Assembly (NCBI GenBank): GCA_934630975.1
Contig: CAKTXH010000062.1
Location: 1 to 14,180 of the forward strand
Direction: 5' to 3'
Length of the DNA stretch: 14,180 nucleotides
DNA from: an uncultured Clostridia bacterium
GTDB lineage: Bacteria; Bacillota; Clostridia; Christensenellales; Aristaeellaceae
The notes beneath the pieces are model-generated. The model worked only from the letters and a program-made list of their open reading frames with translations. It was not told the origin of the DNA and did not search any database. Positions 1-6,170 of this stretch are shown here, one piece after another. The position numbers were made by a program, and so were the translations under genes. How positions within the stretch are numbered: position 1 is the stretch's first letter; every line of letters begins with the position of its first letter.

Positions 1-42
1 TTAGAAGAGTTACCGGTGTTATTAGAAGAGTTACCGGTGTTG
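1..42 (-). repeat. 21-bp tandem repeat encoding a Ser/Asn/Thr/Gly linker
   Basis: Two copies of a 21-base unit lie head to tail (1-21 and 22-42; the last base of the second copy differs). In the reading frame of the SH3b protein each unit encodes the heptad Asn-Asn-Thr-Gly-Asn-Ser-Ser. The array touches the window edge, so its true copy number cannot be seen. Such repeats usually form flexible extracellular linkers and change copy number by slippage. Confidence 0.85.
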
Positions 43-1064
43 GAAGATGAATAAGAAAGACGGTCAGAAAAACCACTAGAAATCATAAACCCTGTTTTTC
101 CATCAACCTGAACGTGATACCAGTTTTCTGATAGCCCCAGAACTTGAACCGATGTTCCGTTGGAATACAAACCTAATATTGTAGAATTCTTCGAGGGATT
201 TTCTCGCAAATTGAGTCCAGTGCCAGATGAATTCCGAATGGTTACTGTTGGCATAGCGGATGCGACACTGTTGATTCCTGCATTCAGCAAAAGATAACGT
301 GCTTTCATATAACCTTCGAGGTTTCCAATACGCACACGAATCCATCCGTTGCTTTGATCCGAAAGCAATTCGACAACACAACCATTATAGTATTTGCCCA
401 GTGAAGAAGCACTGGTCTTTGGCTCCTTTCGAAGATTTAGCCGATCGGAAGGATTAGCATTATTCACGATGCCTATCCGATAGCCGTCATAATAGTAGCC
501 AGATAACTGTTTGAACGCTGCAGGATTATGCCGAATGTATCCCGTGCAATCACCAACACGCATATGCCACCATTCGTCAGTGAAACCCAACAGCTCGACT
601 TGTACGCCGCTCGCATAACGAATGGGTAACTCCGTACCAAAATCATTCGGCAGGGCACGCAGGCTCCATTGACTGGAAGTAGATTGATATTGGGGAATAG
701 CCGATGCCACGGTTTGAGCATCTTGACCGAAAGCGAGATACTGCGTGGACATGTAGCCCTGTGCAATTCCTTCGCCGTTGCCGATAGTTACATGTACCCA
801 ACCATTTTGCAGATTTTGATCGATTTGCACCACAACGCCGTTGTAGTATTTGCCCAGCGATGCAGCTGCCTCTGACGGTTGTTCGCGCAGGTTTAATCGA
901 GCCTGTGGGTTTGGATTGCTGACAACGGCGGTTTCCCAGAGAGAAGGTTCTTCGTCAGCGATGGCGCCGTTAAGGAAAAAACAAAACGCAAAAATCAGAC
1001 TAAGGGGCACCAAAGCATACCAGATTAACCTGCAAGGAGGACGTGAAAAAGCACTTTGTTTCAT
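1..1064 (-). CDS. Secreted protein with four SH3b-type repeats, N-terminal part (runs off left edge)
   Basis: The minus-strand frame is open from the ATG at 1064 to the window edge: 354 complete codons with no stop. AAAAGGAG at 1073-1080 is a good ribosome site. Residues 1-36 form an export signal: basic start, hydrophobic stretch at about 14-32, and cleavage likely after Ala-Ile-Ala. Four SH3b units follow, at about 46-112, 130-180 (degenerate), 198-262 and 272-333. Units 1, 3 and 4 each carry an L-N-L-R-[EK]-x-P core, and units 1 and 3 share the octapeptide SLGKYYNG. After residue 335 a Ser/Asn/Thr/Gly tandem linker begins. Bacterial SH3b repeats usually bind cell wall or target a catalytic domain to it. 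Any C-terminal enzyme domain lies outside the window. Third codon positions are more AT-rich than in the other genes here. The call as an exported SH3b protein is firm; its substrate and full function are unknown. Confidence 0.88.
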   Translation of the reverse strand, partial: MKQSAFSRPPCRLIWYALVPLSLIFAFCFFLNGAIADEEPSLWETAVVSNPNPQARLNLREQPSEAAASLGKYYNGVVVQIDQNLQNGWVHVTIGNGEGIAQGYMSTQYLAFGQDAQTVASAIPQYQSTSSQWSLRALPNDFGTELPIRYASGVQVELLGFTDEWWHMRVGDCTGYIRHNPAAFKQLSGYYYDGYRIGIVNNANPSDRLNLRKEPKTSASSLGKYYNGCVVELLSDQSNGWIRVRIGNLEGYMKARYLLLNAGINSVASAMPTVTIRNSSGTGLNLRENPSKNSTILGLYSNGTSVQVLGLSENWYHVQVDGKTGFMISSGFSDRLSYSSSNTGNSSNNTGNSS

Positions 1065-1132
1065 GTTCTTTTCTCCTTTTCATTTTTGACAGTGGCAGTT
1101 TCTCCTATTCGCCATACCAAACAATTCGAGGT

Positions 1133-1158
1133 GACTAAATCAAATTCCTTGTTTAGTC
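1133..1158. repeat. Inverted repeat upstream of the SH3b gene
   Basis: GACTAAA (1133-1139) and TTTAGTC (1152-1158) are exact reverse complements with a 12-base spacer. The pair lies about 70-95 bases upstream of the SH3b start codon, where an operator or a leader hairpin would be expected. No regulator can be named. Confidence 0.45.
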
Positions 1159-1424
1159 GATAATAATTGGCCCCCCCTCCATAGTTTGCTTCCATATCTC
1201 AGCAGATTGAGCAAGGTTGCATACTAAATGCTTGGTTCCAATTAATTAACGAAGCTCATTGCGTATTTCTTCCTTGTAAGTCTTAAAATGGAGTGAAATT
1301 TTTTATGATGTAGGAAAAGTTTTCTATCATGCGATTCACTAGGGAACCCGGTTGCATCATTTTGTTTCCTTTCAAAAAGGATATAAGAGGAAGCGACCAG
1401 CACTAATGTGTTGATCGCAAAAGA

Positions 1425-1447
1425 ACGTTTGTCGGATTTTCAAACGT
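1425..1447 (-). terminator. Weak candidate terminator of the sigma/ABC operon
   Basis: ACGTTTG (1425-1431) and CAAACGT (1441-1447) form a 7-bp stem with a 9-base loop. On the minus strand it is followed by TTCTTTTG. It is the only hairpin with a T-rich tail found downstream of the ABC ATPase stop, although it lies about 190 bases away. The stem is short, so the call is weak. Confidence 0.3.
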
Positions 1448-1457
1448 GATTATTTGA

Positions 1458-1620
1458 TTTCGCTTTCCGCAAGGAACCTATCGAAATCGCTTTGAAACAG
1501 CTTATCTGCCCAGCGGCGCGCAGGTGACGCTGACACTCGACGGTACGTTCGTCAAACCGACCGAACCGATTGCCATTATTCTCAACGAGCGCATGAAGCT
1601 GCCCTTGTACTGTTTGAAAA
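1458..1620 (+). pseudogene. Possible gene remnant, coding-like plus-strand fragment
   Basis: From just after a TGA at 1455 the plus strand is open in a frame whose third codon positions are mostly G or C, in contrast to the AT-rich sequence before it. The product has a beta-strand-like pattern (for example SGAQVTLTLDGTFVKP, then IAIILNERM). There is no start codon with a ribosome site, and the coding character fades where the fragment meets the end of the convergent ABC ATPase gene at 1634. The minus-strand frames of the same stretch look like antisense. The simplest reading is the leftover of a gene cut by rearrangement. I do not recognise its family, and a chance open frame cannot be excluded. 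Confidence 0.28.
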
Positions 1621-1633
1621 CGCTTGCAGTTCC

Positions 1634-2323
1634 TCAATCCGTTTTTTCGTTTTTGACCCGTGCCTCTTTAAACCGCGTGTATTCGGATATGTCCTCAATC
1701 CGCTCCAGAATGCCATCCTTGAGCCAATACACCTCGTCGCAGAGCAGGCGGATGTCCTCCTCGTGGTGGCTGGCGACGAGGATGATTTTCCCCCTCTCCT
1801 TTTGCACCTTGAGGATGTCGTAAACCGTTTTTACGCCTTCGTAATCCAGTCCATTCAGCGGTTCATCGAGGAGCAAAATCGCGGGATCTTCCATAATCGC
1901 TTGGGCAATCGCCAGCCGCTGGCGCATGCCCAGGGAATAATACCGCACTTTTTTTCGGTTGTCTGGCGAAAGACCTACGGACGTCATGAGGCTGGCGATT
2001 GCTTTTTTGTCGGCTTTTTTTGTGATGTCCGCCAGGGCGACGAGATTGCTCAGACCGCTGAGTGAATCATTGAATCCCGCGCCGTCAATCACAACGCCGC
2101 AGTACGGGCGCGCCTTTTGGGCCGGGTCGTCCAGCTGGATTTCAATACGCCCGGACGTCGTGGGCATCAGGCCGCTCATGCATTTGAACAGCACGGTTTT
2201 CCCACAACCGTTTTGCCCGACAATCCCGTAGATCCGGCCCGGAGAAAAGCAGGCATTCTGCGCTTTGATTACATTCTTCTTGCCAAAGGACTTGCTCATT
2301 TCATGAAGGATGATTTGGTTCAT
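1634..2323 (-). CDS. ABC transporter ATP-binding protein, BcrA/lantibiotic-immunity-like
   Basis: A 229-residue nucleotide-binding domain that should power the two membrane proteins encoded just upstream. Walker A is GQNGCGKT (36-43), the signature is SLGMR (130-134) in place of LSGGQ, Walker B is ILLLDE (149-154), followed by a D-loop NGLD, and the switch histidine is His186. The usual Q-loop glutamine is not seen; the equivalent segment reads VVIDGAGF (77-84), resembling the E-x-P-x-F type loop of BcrA and LanF ATPases. AAGGAG at 2335-2340 lies inside the last codons of the upstream gene and supports the ATG at 2323; the gap to that gene is 5 bases. BcrA-like ATPases work in antimicrobial-peptide export or self-immunity, which fits the small secreted proteins in the same block. 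The ATPase call is firm; the substrate is inferred only. Confidence 0.92.
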   Translation of the reverse strand: MNQIILHEMSKSFGKKNVIKAQNACFSPGRIYGIVGQNGCGKTVLFKCMSGLMPTTSGRIEIQLDDPAQKARPYCGVVIDGAGFNDSLSGLSNLVALADITKKADKKAIASLMTSVGLSPDNRKKVRYYSLGMRQRLAIAQAIMEDPAILLLDEPLNGLDYEGVKTVYDILKVQKERGKIILVASHHEEDIRLLCDEVYWLKDGILERIEDISEYTRFKEARVKNEKTD

Positions 2324-2328
2324 GATGA

Positions 2329-3180
2329 TTACTCCTTCTTATTCAGATAGCCCAACCGGCGTTCTACGGGGAAAAGCAGGCATCCGGCGGTGACCGCAGC
2401 ACAAATGAAAAGCGCGGCCGCAACGATTCGTCCTTTTGAGGGGTAATACAGGTTGGTGTGATGCGCGTCAATGATGTTCAGGCGCGTATAGGACAACGGC
2501 GAATACAGATACATTTTGTAGCCGAAGCCCATCTCGTCAATCGCCATGTCAAACCCGCCCCAGGCGCACAGGCTTATGAGCAGCACTTTTTTTGCGGGCA
2601 ACAGCATGGCCGCAAACAGCAAGAGCAGGCCCATGCTGGTAAAGACGAGCAACAGCAGGCACAGATTGACCGCGAAGGCTGAAAACGGCGTGTAGTTTGC
2701 AATCACATTCCCCGGAGCATCCATATACAGGTCCTCAATGTACTGCCCGTGCGCGTAGGAATAATGGATTCGGTCCCAGACGTTGGGATTGAAATCCGTA
2801 CAGCCGCCTAAAATGCAGAAAAGCGCAAAGAGCACGGCAAAATAAAGCAGCGTGACCTTCAACAGCGCAATGACGCGCACGGACATGATCGTCCACCGTT
2901 TGGAACGCACAACCTCATAGATGTTGGCAGCGGAAAAGTAGGGGACATCGCTGATCAACAGGATATAGCCCACAAAACAGACGAGCAGGATTTTCGCATT
3001 GCTCATGGCGCAGGCAAACGTGCCCCACGCATTCAAAACGGCCCCGTATCGGCTTGTGTACACATATCCCTGACTCAGATAGGGACCTGCGTACGCGACA
3101 ATCAACAGCAGAATGAACACGGACCGCATTTTCATGACCATGTCCCTGAGCAGATGATTGGAACGCCTGTTAAGACTCAC
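2329..3180 (-). CDS. Six-helix ABC transporter membrane protein (second permease)
   Basis: A 283-residue integral membrane protein. Hydrophobic segments lie at about 19-36, 62-82, 102-126, 166-194, 198-214 and 251-271, with a large hydrophilic loop at about 127-165. This layout resembles ABC-2-type permeases, but I recognise no named family. The start is GTG at 3180: AAGGAGGA at 3187-3194 sits 6 bases upstream, whereas the internal ATG at 3141 has no comparable site. The first codons overlap the end of the previous permease gene by 11 bases, indicating translational coupling. With its neighbour it probably forms a heterodimeric membrane channel driven by the ATPase encoded 5 bases downstream. 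Confidence 0.8.
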   Translation of the reverse strand: MSLNRRSNHLLRDMVMKMRSVFILLLIVAYAGPYLSQGYVYTSRYGAVLNAWGTFACAMSNAKILLVCFVGYILLISDVPYFSAANIYEVVRSKRWTIMSVRVIALLKVTLLYFAVLFALFCILGGCTDFNPNVWDRIHYSYAHGQYIEDLYMDAPGNVIANYTPFSAFAVNLCLLLLVFTSMGLLLLFAAMLLPAKKVLLISLCAWGGFDMAIDEMGFGYKMYLYSPLSYTRLNIIDAHHTNLYYPSKGRIVAAALFICAAVTAGCLLFPVERRLGYLNKKE

Positions 3181-3991
3181 GGCAGTTCCTCCTTCCCCGA
3201 TAGATGAATGCCAGGTAGCACAAAAAGCTCATCGACCCGAAGGTCACCAGCGGATAAAGCAGCGCCTGCTGCCACGTTTCATAGTAATACATGGCAAACA
3301 TTTGCCCTGAAAGCGAATACAGGTGAAGGTTGGGGGCAGCATAGTCCATCGCGTACAAAAAGAGAATGGGAAAAATGTAAATCGCATACGTGTTGTCCAC
3401 CCATGCGGAGACGGTCAGGGCCAGAACGCCCCAAAAAACGCCGGAAATCCCGATGAGCAGCGTATAAAATCCGAAGTACGCAAACCAGTTTTCCGCCTGG
3501 GCGACAGTTTCCAGGAACGGCATGATGAGGCCGCCGATCTCTTCCAGCTCATAGGAAAGGACGGCGTGAGGGAAACACACGGGAATCAGGCCAAGAAACA
3601 GGAGCGTGCCCACCGCCATGACGGCAAAACCGGAGACGGCGGTGCGGACAAACAGGGTGTTCAAATACCTGAAAACCGAGCACCGCTGCAAGATCATGTA
3701 GTCCAAATGGTTCTTTCTGTTTTCCCGGTATCGCAGGGCGTAGGGAAACGCGGCGCAAACCGGGAACAGATAAATGAAGGAGCTGAAAAGCGTGGACGCG
3801 CCGAATACATAGAGAAAGCTTTTCGCGCCCCACCAGACCAGATCGCCGAGAACATAGATCCCGCAGCACAGGAGCGCCCCCTCGGCAAAGCGCAGCGTCA
3901 GGAAGGTCTCTTTCAAAAACACGCAGATTCGATGCGGCACATTCCGCCGTGCCGGCGCGGCCGCTGTTTTGGCCTTTTCGCTTCGGTTCAC
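3170..3991 (-). CDS. Six-helix ABC transporter membrane protein (first permease)
   Basis: A 273-residue integral membrane protein with hydrophobic segments at about 36-55, 62-86, 113-140, 170-198, 201-217 and 243-264, and a basic cytoplasmic N-terminus. The frame is open further upstream (another GTG at 4051), but I chose GTG at 3991 because it overlaps the TGA of the preceding gene as GTGA, the classic coupled stop/start; its ribosome site is poor (CGGAAG). The following permease has a similar size and helix number, so the two probably form the membrane part of one ABC transporter. The family is unnamed; ABC-2-like architecture is an inference from size, helix count and the adjacent ATPase gene. 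Confidence 0.78.
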   Translation of the reverse strand: MNRSEKAKTAAAPARRNVPHRICVFLKETFLTLRFAEGALLCCGIYVLGDLVWWGAKSFLYVFGASTLFSSFIYLFPVCAAFPYALRYRENRKNHLDYMILQRCSVFRYLNTLFVRTAVSGFAVMAVGTLLFLGLIPVCFPHAVLSYELEEIGGLIMPFLETVAQAENWFAYFGFYTLLIGISGVFWGVLALTVSAWVDNTYAIYIFPILFLYAMDYAAPNLHLYSLSGQMFAMYYYETWQQALLYPLVTFGSMSFLCYLAFIYRGRRNCRES

Positions 3992-5070
3992 CAGATCACT
4001 TCCGTTCCATCCAGCGCGTGAATCATCATCGCCGGTTGATCGCAGCTCCACGCCGTGTAGATGCTCCAGACGGGGTAAAAATGATACGTCGGGGAAAACA
4101 CGCCTGCCGTGTAGCGATGCCAGACATCGTACTCGAGCAGTATGCCGGTGATTTCCGTCATCCCCTCTTCGAGGACCAGCATCTGATTGAGATATTGCTC
4201 ATACTGCGCCAGCGCCTGCTCCGGCGGGATGGGTTCGCCGCCCCGCTGCTTTTGCGGCGCCTTAAACCGGCAATCGCCCGCGTCGATCTCCATGATCTGC
4301 TGCTGCGTCATGCGCACGCGGATGGATGTCCGGCAATCGTTGAGGCTGGCGTCGCTGGTTCCCATGCTGGCCGCCTTTAAGCGCATGCCGTTCAGATACG
4401 TGGGCATTTGAATCTCCAGTATCGCGTCCGCTTCCTCAAACGTATGGGGTTCTTGGTCGAACTGTAACCGGTCGTACTCACTTTGCATCGCAAAGACGTC
4501 CCAGTAGGCAACTGCCTCCGGCTCCCCGAACGCAACGCCCATACTCTCCAGGATGGCAAACGCCTCCTCTACCCGCGCCCCAAAGTCCGTCTGCGCAATC
4601 AGGGGGATTTCCCGCCAGGGGAGTTGATATCCGCGATATACGTCTGTATATGTATCATGGAGCCCGGATATCCACGCGCCCGCCCGGTCAAACTGATCCA
4701 GCTTCTCCAGATCCGCCCCATAGCGCAAGCACGCAGGCGAAAAATGCACGTCTTTTGTGCCAATGATGTACGAATGGGTGTACTCCCTGTTGATGTGTTT
4801 TTCCTCCATCGCCTCGCCCGCGTGGCCCAACAGGGCATAGATCCGTTCGGCGTCCTCGCGCACGCCGGTATATCCTTCGGCGGTCAGCTCATACACCGGC
4901 TCCTCGGGAACCGGGGAAACCACGGCCGTGCCCGCGTAGCGCGTGCCGTGCACATCCAGCGTGTAGTCAAAGGGCTGAACCTCCAAAGGAATGCACGATT
5001 GCGCCAAGCCACAGGCGGCCCCTGCCAGCAGGAGCAGGATCATCATCAGCCCTTTCGCCATGAATGTCAT
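3988..5070 (-). CDS. Exported protein of unknown function, 360 residues
   Basis: I do not recognise this family with confidence. Residues 1-25 form a hydrophobic export signal (MILLLLAGAACGLAQ). The cysteines at 20 and 26 are not in a proper lipobox, so secretion or an uncleaved anchor is likelier than a lipoprotein. The mature part is acidic and aromatic-rich with mixed alpha/beta character. It ends in a block containing PVWSIYTAW and then IHALDGTEV. That ending resembles the C-terminus of exported Clostridia proteins such as the DUF6034 or YycH/YycI-like groups, a weak recollection rather than a proof. The ATG at 5070 follows AAAGGGGG; an ATG three codons later has no site. It lies after a hairpin attenuator and is coupled by GTGA to the first permease, suggesting it acts with the transporter, perhaps as an extracytoplasmic sensor or binding partner. 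Confidence 0.75.
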   Translation of the reverse strand: MTFMAKGLMMILLLLAGAACGLAQSCIPLEVQPFDYTLDVHGTRYAGTAVVSPVPEEPVYELTAEGYTGVREDAERIYALLGHAGEAMEEKHINREYTHSYIIGTKDVHFSPACLRYGADLEKLDQFDRAGAWISGLHDTYTDVYRGYQLPWREIPLIAQTDFGARVEEAFAILESMGVAFGEPEAVAYWDVFAMQSEYDRLQFDQEPHTFEEADAILEIQMPTYLNGMRLKAASMGTSDASLNDCRTSIRVRMTQQQIMEIDAGDCRFKAPQKQRGGEPIPPEQALAQYEQYLNQMLVLEEGMTEITGILLEYDVWHRYTAGVFSPTYHFYPVWSIYTAWSCDQPAMMIHALDGTEVIW

Positions 5071-5098
5071 GAAATTGCGCCCCCTTTCCTGTGCAAAA

Positions 5099-5125
5099 CG
5101 GAGCAGGACGGCTTGTCCTGCCCCG
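5099..5125 (-). terminator. Hairpin terminator or attenuator after the second small secreted gene
   Basis: An 11-bp stem (5099-5109 with 5115-5125, one G-U pair on the minus strand, loop of 5) is followed on the minus strand by TTTT. It sits 9 bases after the stop codon of the small secreted gene and about 30 bases before the start of the 360-residue gene. The short T-tract suggests partial termination, which would lower expression of the transporter genes relative to the small secreted proteins. Confidence 0.65.
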
Positions 5126-5133
5126 TCCTTGTG

Positions 5134-5535
5134 TTACGGATTCCAGTTGCCACTCACAGAGGCAGTGGAGACGGGAGAGTTCGAGCGATGGGCAATGCGG
5201 AGCACGTAATCATACCCGTTGCGAAGCAGCGCGTTTCCATATCCGTCCATGCGCGTGGGCAGGGTAAAACTGCCTGCTCCGGTAAACGGTCGGGTTTCAG
5301 ACGCATTCACGCCATCCGGCTTGCGGACGGTTGCCTGGAAGATGGCGCGGCTGGAGGATGCATAGGTCGCGCTGCCACTGGCCGCTGACCCGGTTCCCGT
5401 GGTTTTCTTGGCAGAGCCGGCGTTAGCGCCAACACCCTGGTTCAGAGAAACTGTGGAGAAAGAAGCCGCCATTGCCGCGCAGCTCAGAGAGAACAGCATC
5501 GTTACAACGAGGAAAATACAAACCATCTTTTTCAT
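5134..5535 (-). CDS. Small secreted protein, 133 residues, C-terminal SGNWNP
   Basis: The ATG at 5535 follows AGGGAGG (5543-5549, spacing 7); an in-frame ATG at 5577 lacks a site. The Sec signal is MKK plus a hydrophobic core, with cleavage near Met-Ala-Ala at about residue 23-24. The mature protein of about 110 residues has no cysteine and begins with a Ser/Ala/Gly/Thr-rich segment (25-63). A beta-rich C-terminal half follows, containing GYDYVLRI (108-115) and ending SVSGNWNP. I know of small Clostridia secreted proteins with a similar S-G-x-W-x-P ending but can give them no function. It shares the overall layout of the 131-residue protein encoded upstream, so the two may be distant paralogs. 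The following attenuator and strong ribosome site suggest high expression. A secreted effector or bacteriocin-like role is a hypothesis. Confidence 0.8.
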   Translation of the reverse strand: MKKMVCIFLVVTMLFSLSCAAMAASFSTVSLNQGVGANAGSAKKTTGTGSAASGSATYASSSRAIFQATVRKPDGVNASETRPFTGAGSFTLPTRMDGYGNALLRNGYDYVLRIAHRSNSPVSTASVSGNWNP

Positions 5536-5621
5536 GAATAATCCTCCCTGCTTTTGTTTTTTACTAAAACCATCCATCGTACGACAATGTTTTCAAAACT
5601 TGCATCCGTTTTTGTGAGAAA

Positions 5622-5666
5622 TCATTGCGGCATCGGAAAACCTTCCGCAAAGCGAACATGGTTCAA
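5622..5666 (-). CDS. Possible short leader ORF (14 codons, TTG start)
   Basis: AAAGGAGGG at 5674-5682 is a near-perfect ribosome site placed 7 bases before a TTG at 5666. The resulting frame encodes MNHVRFAEGFPMPQ and stops with TGA. It lies in the 169-base space between the two small secreted genes, about 85 bases before the next ATG. It could be a leader peptide that regulates the downstream gene, or a relic of a former gene. I see no regulatory codon run. Translation is plausible from the site alone, but the function is unknown. Confidence 0.35.
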   Translation of the reverse strand: MNHVRFAEGFPMPQ

Positions 5667-5704
5667 GGGAATTCCCTCCTTTGACTTATCACACCATGAA
5701 TTCA

Positions 5705-6100
5705 TCAATACACGCTGGAGCTGCTGTAGCTCTTGACCGTATCGACCTTGTTCCCTTCGCTGTCATAAATCGTTGCAACGGCATAAGCGCGGTATTCCGT
5801 ACCCTTTTGCGCTGTGCAGGAAGCGCTTGCTTCCCGGCCACCGCTTCCCGAAGCCTTGGTCGTCCATCTGCTCCCGCTCTTGGCCTGCACATAGACGGTT
5901 GTACTTGCGGTACACCCTGCTTCGAGTTTGGCTACTCTACCGTCACTAATAGCCTTGCCATTTGAAAATCTCAGTATAGCTTGAACATTGTTTCCACTTT
6001 CCGCAAAGGGGATGATTTCTTCAGAGTAGGCAGCAGGCAGGTAGAGCGCCAGGAGCAAAGCCATGCACAGGATACTTGCTGCGACTTGATGCATTTTCAT
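5705..6100 (-). CDS. Small secreted protein, 131 residues, two cysteines
   Basis: The ATG at 6100 follows AGGAGG (6109-6114, spacing 8). Residues 1-26 are a Sec signal with cleavage likely after Ala-Tyr-Ser. The mature domain of about 105 residues has an alternating beta-strand pattern (TTVYVQAK at 67-74, YRAYAVATIY at 103-112) like a small Ig- or FN3-type sandwich. It has just two cysteines (63 and 95) that could form a disulfide, and a Ser-rich end SYSSSSVY. No enzyme motif is visible and I recognise no named family. It is the first gene behind a candidate ECF-type promoter and lies directly after the sigma/anti-sigma pair, so it is probably a main output of that sigma factor. Its parallel with the 133-residue protein downstream (a K/N-G-x-[DE]-Y element in the same relative place) suggests related folds. 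Confidence 0.82.
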   Translation of the reverse strand: MKMHQVAASILCMALLLALYLPAAYSEEIIPFAESGNNVQAILRFSNGKAISDGRVAKLEAGCTASTTVYVQAKSGSRWTTKASGSGGREASASCTAQKGTEYRAYAVATIYDSEGNKVDTVKSYSSSSVY

Positions 6101-6130
6101 GGGAAAAACCTCCTCAATTGCTTCTCACTA

Positions 6131-6162
6131 TATAAGACAACTGAGGAGACACAAACGGGACA
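6131..6162 (-). promoter_or_regulatory. Candidate ECF-type promoter for the small secreted genes
   Basis: On the minus strand TGTCCCG (6156-6162) and GTCTTATA (6131-6138) are separated by 17 bases, with the -10-like element about 30 bases before the start of the 131-residue gene. A sigma-A reading has a fair -10 (TATATA) but no acceptable -35 at the right distance. The GTCT-TA element recalls the CGTC-type -10 of ECF sigma factors. Recognition by the sigma factor of this locus is inference. Confidence 0.45.
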
Positions 6163-6170
6163 AACTTTTT

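Larger units (their letters stand above)
1065..1457. other. Intergenic region without a recognised gene
   Basis: This AT-rich stretch separates the SH3b gene from the ABC-transporter operon. I find no ORF with coding character. It holds a 7-bp inverted repeat (GACTAAA at 1133-1139 and TTTAGTC at 1152-1158), a run of seven C (G on the minus strand) near 1171-1177, a small TCCTTT-CAA-AAAGGA hairpin near 1367-1381, and a hairpin at 1425-1447. The SH3b gene's promoter should be here, but I see no -35/-10 pair good enough to call. Confidence 0.6.

Noticed and set aside
103..766. Two minus-strand frames of 92 and 97 codons inside the SH3b gene
   Set aside because: They are out of frame with the 354-codon SH3b frame, which has a signal peptide and repeated domain cores.
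1440..1637. A 65-codon minus-strand frame directly after the ABC ATPase
   Set aside because: It would start with TTG overlapping the ATPase stop but has no ribosome site, and its peptide lacks structure. The plus-strand frame of the same bases has better coding character.
4483..5388. A 301-codon plus-strand frame opposite the 360-residue and small secreted genes
   Set aside because: The minus-strand genes have signal peptides, ribosome sites and coupled overlaps; the plus-strand frame spans two of them and a terminator, so it is a shadow.
5134..6100. Reading the small secreted proteins as lactococcin 972-type bacteriocins
   Set aside because: The size and the nearby transporter fit loosely, but I see no characteristic lactococcin 972 motif, and the transporter genes do not look like its usual partners. 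A bacteriocin role is kept only as a hypothesis.
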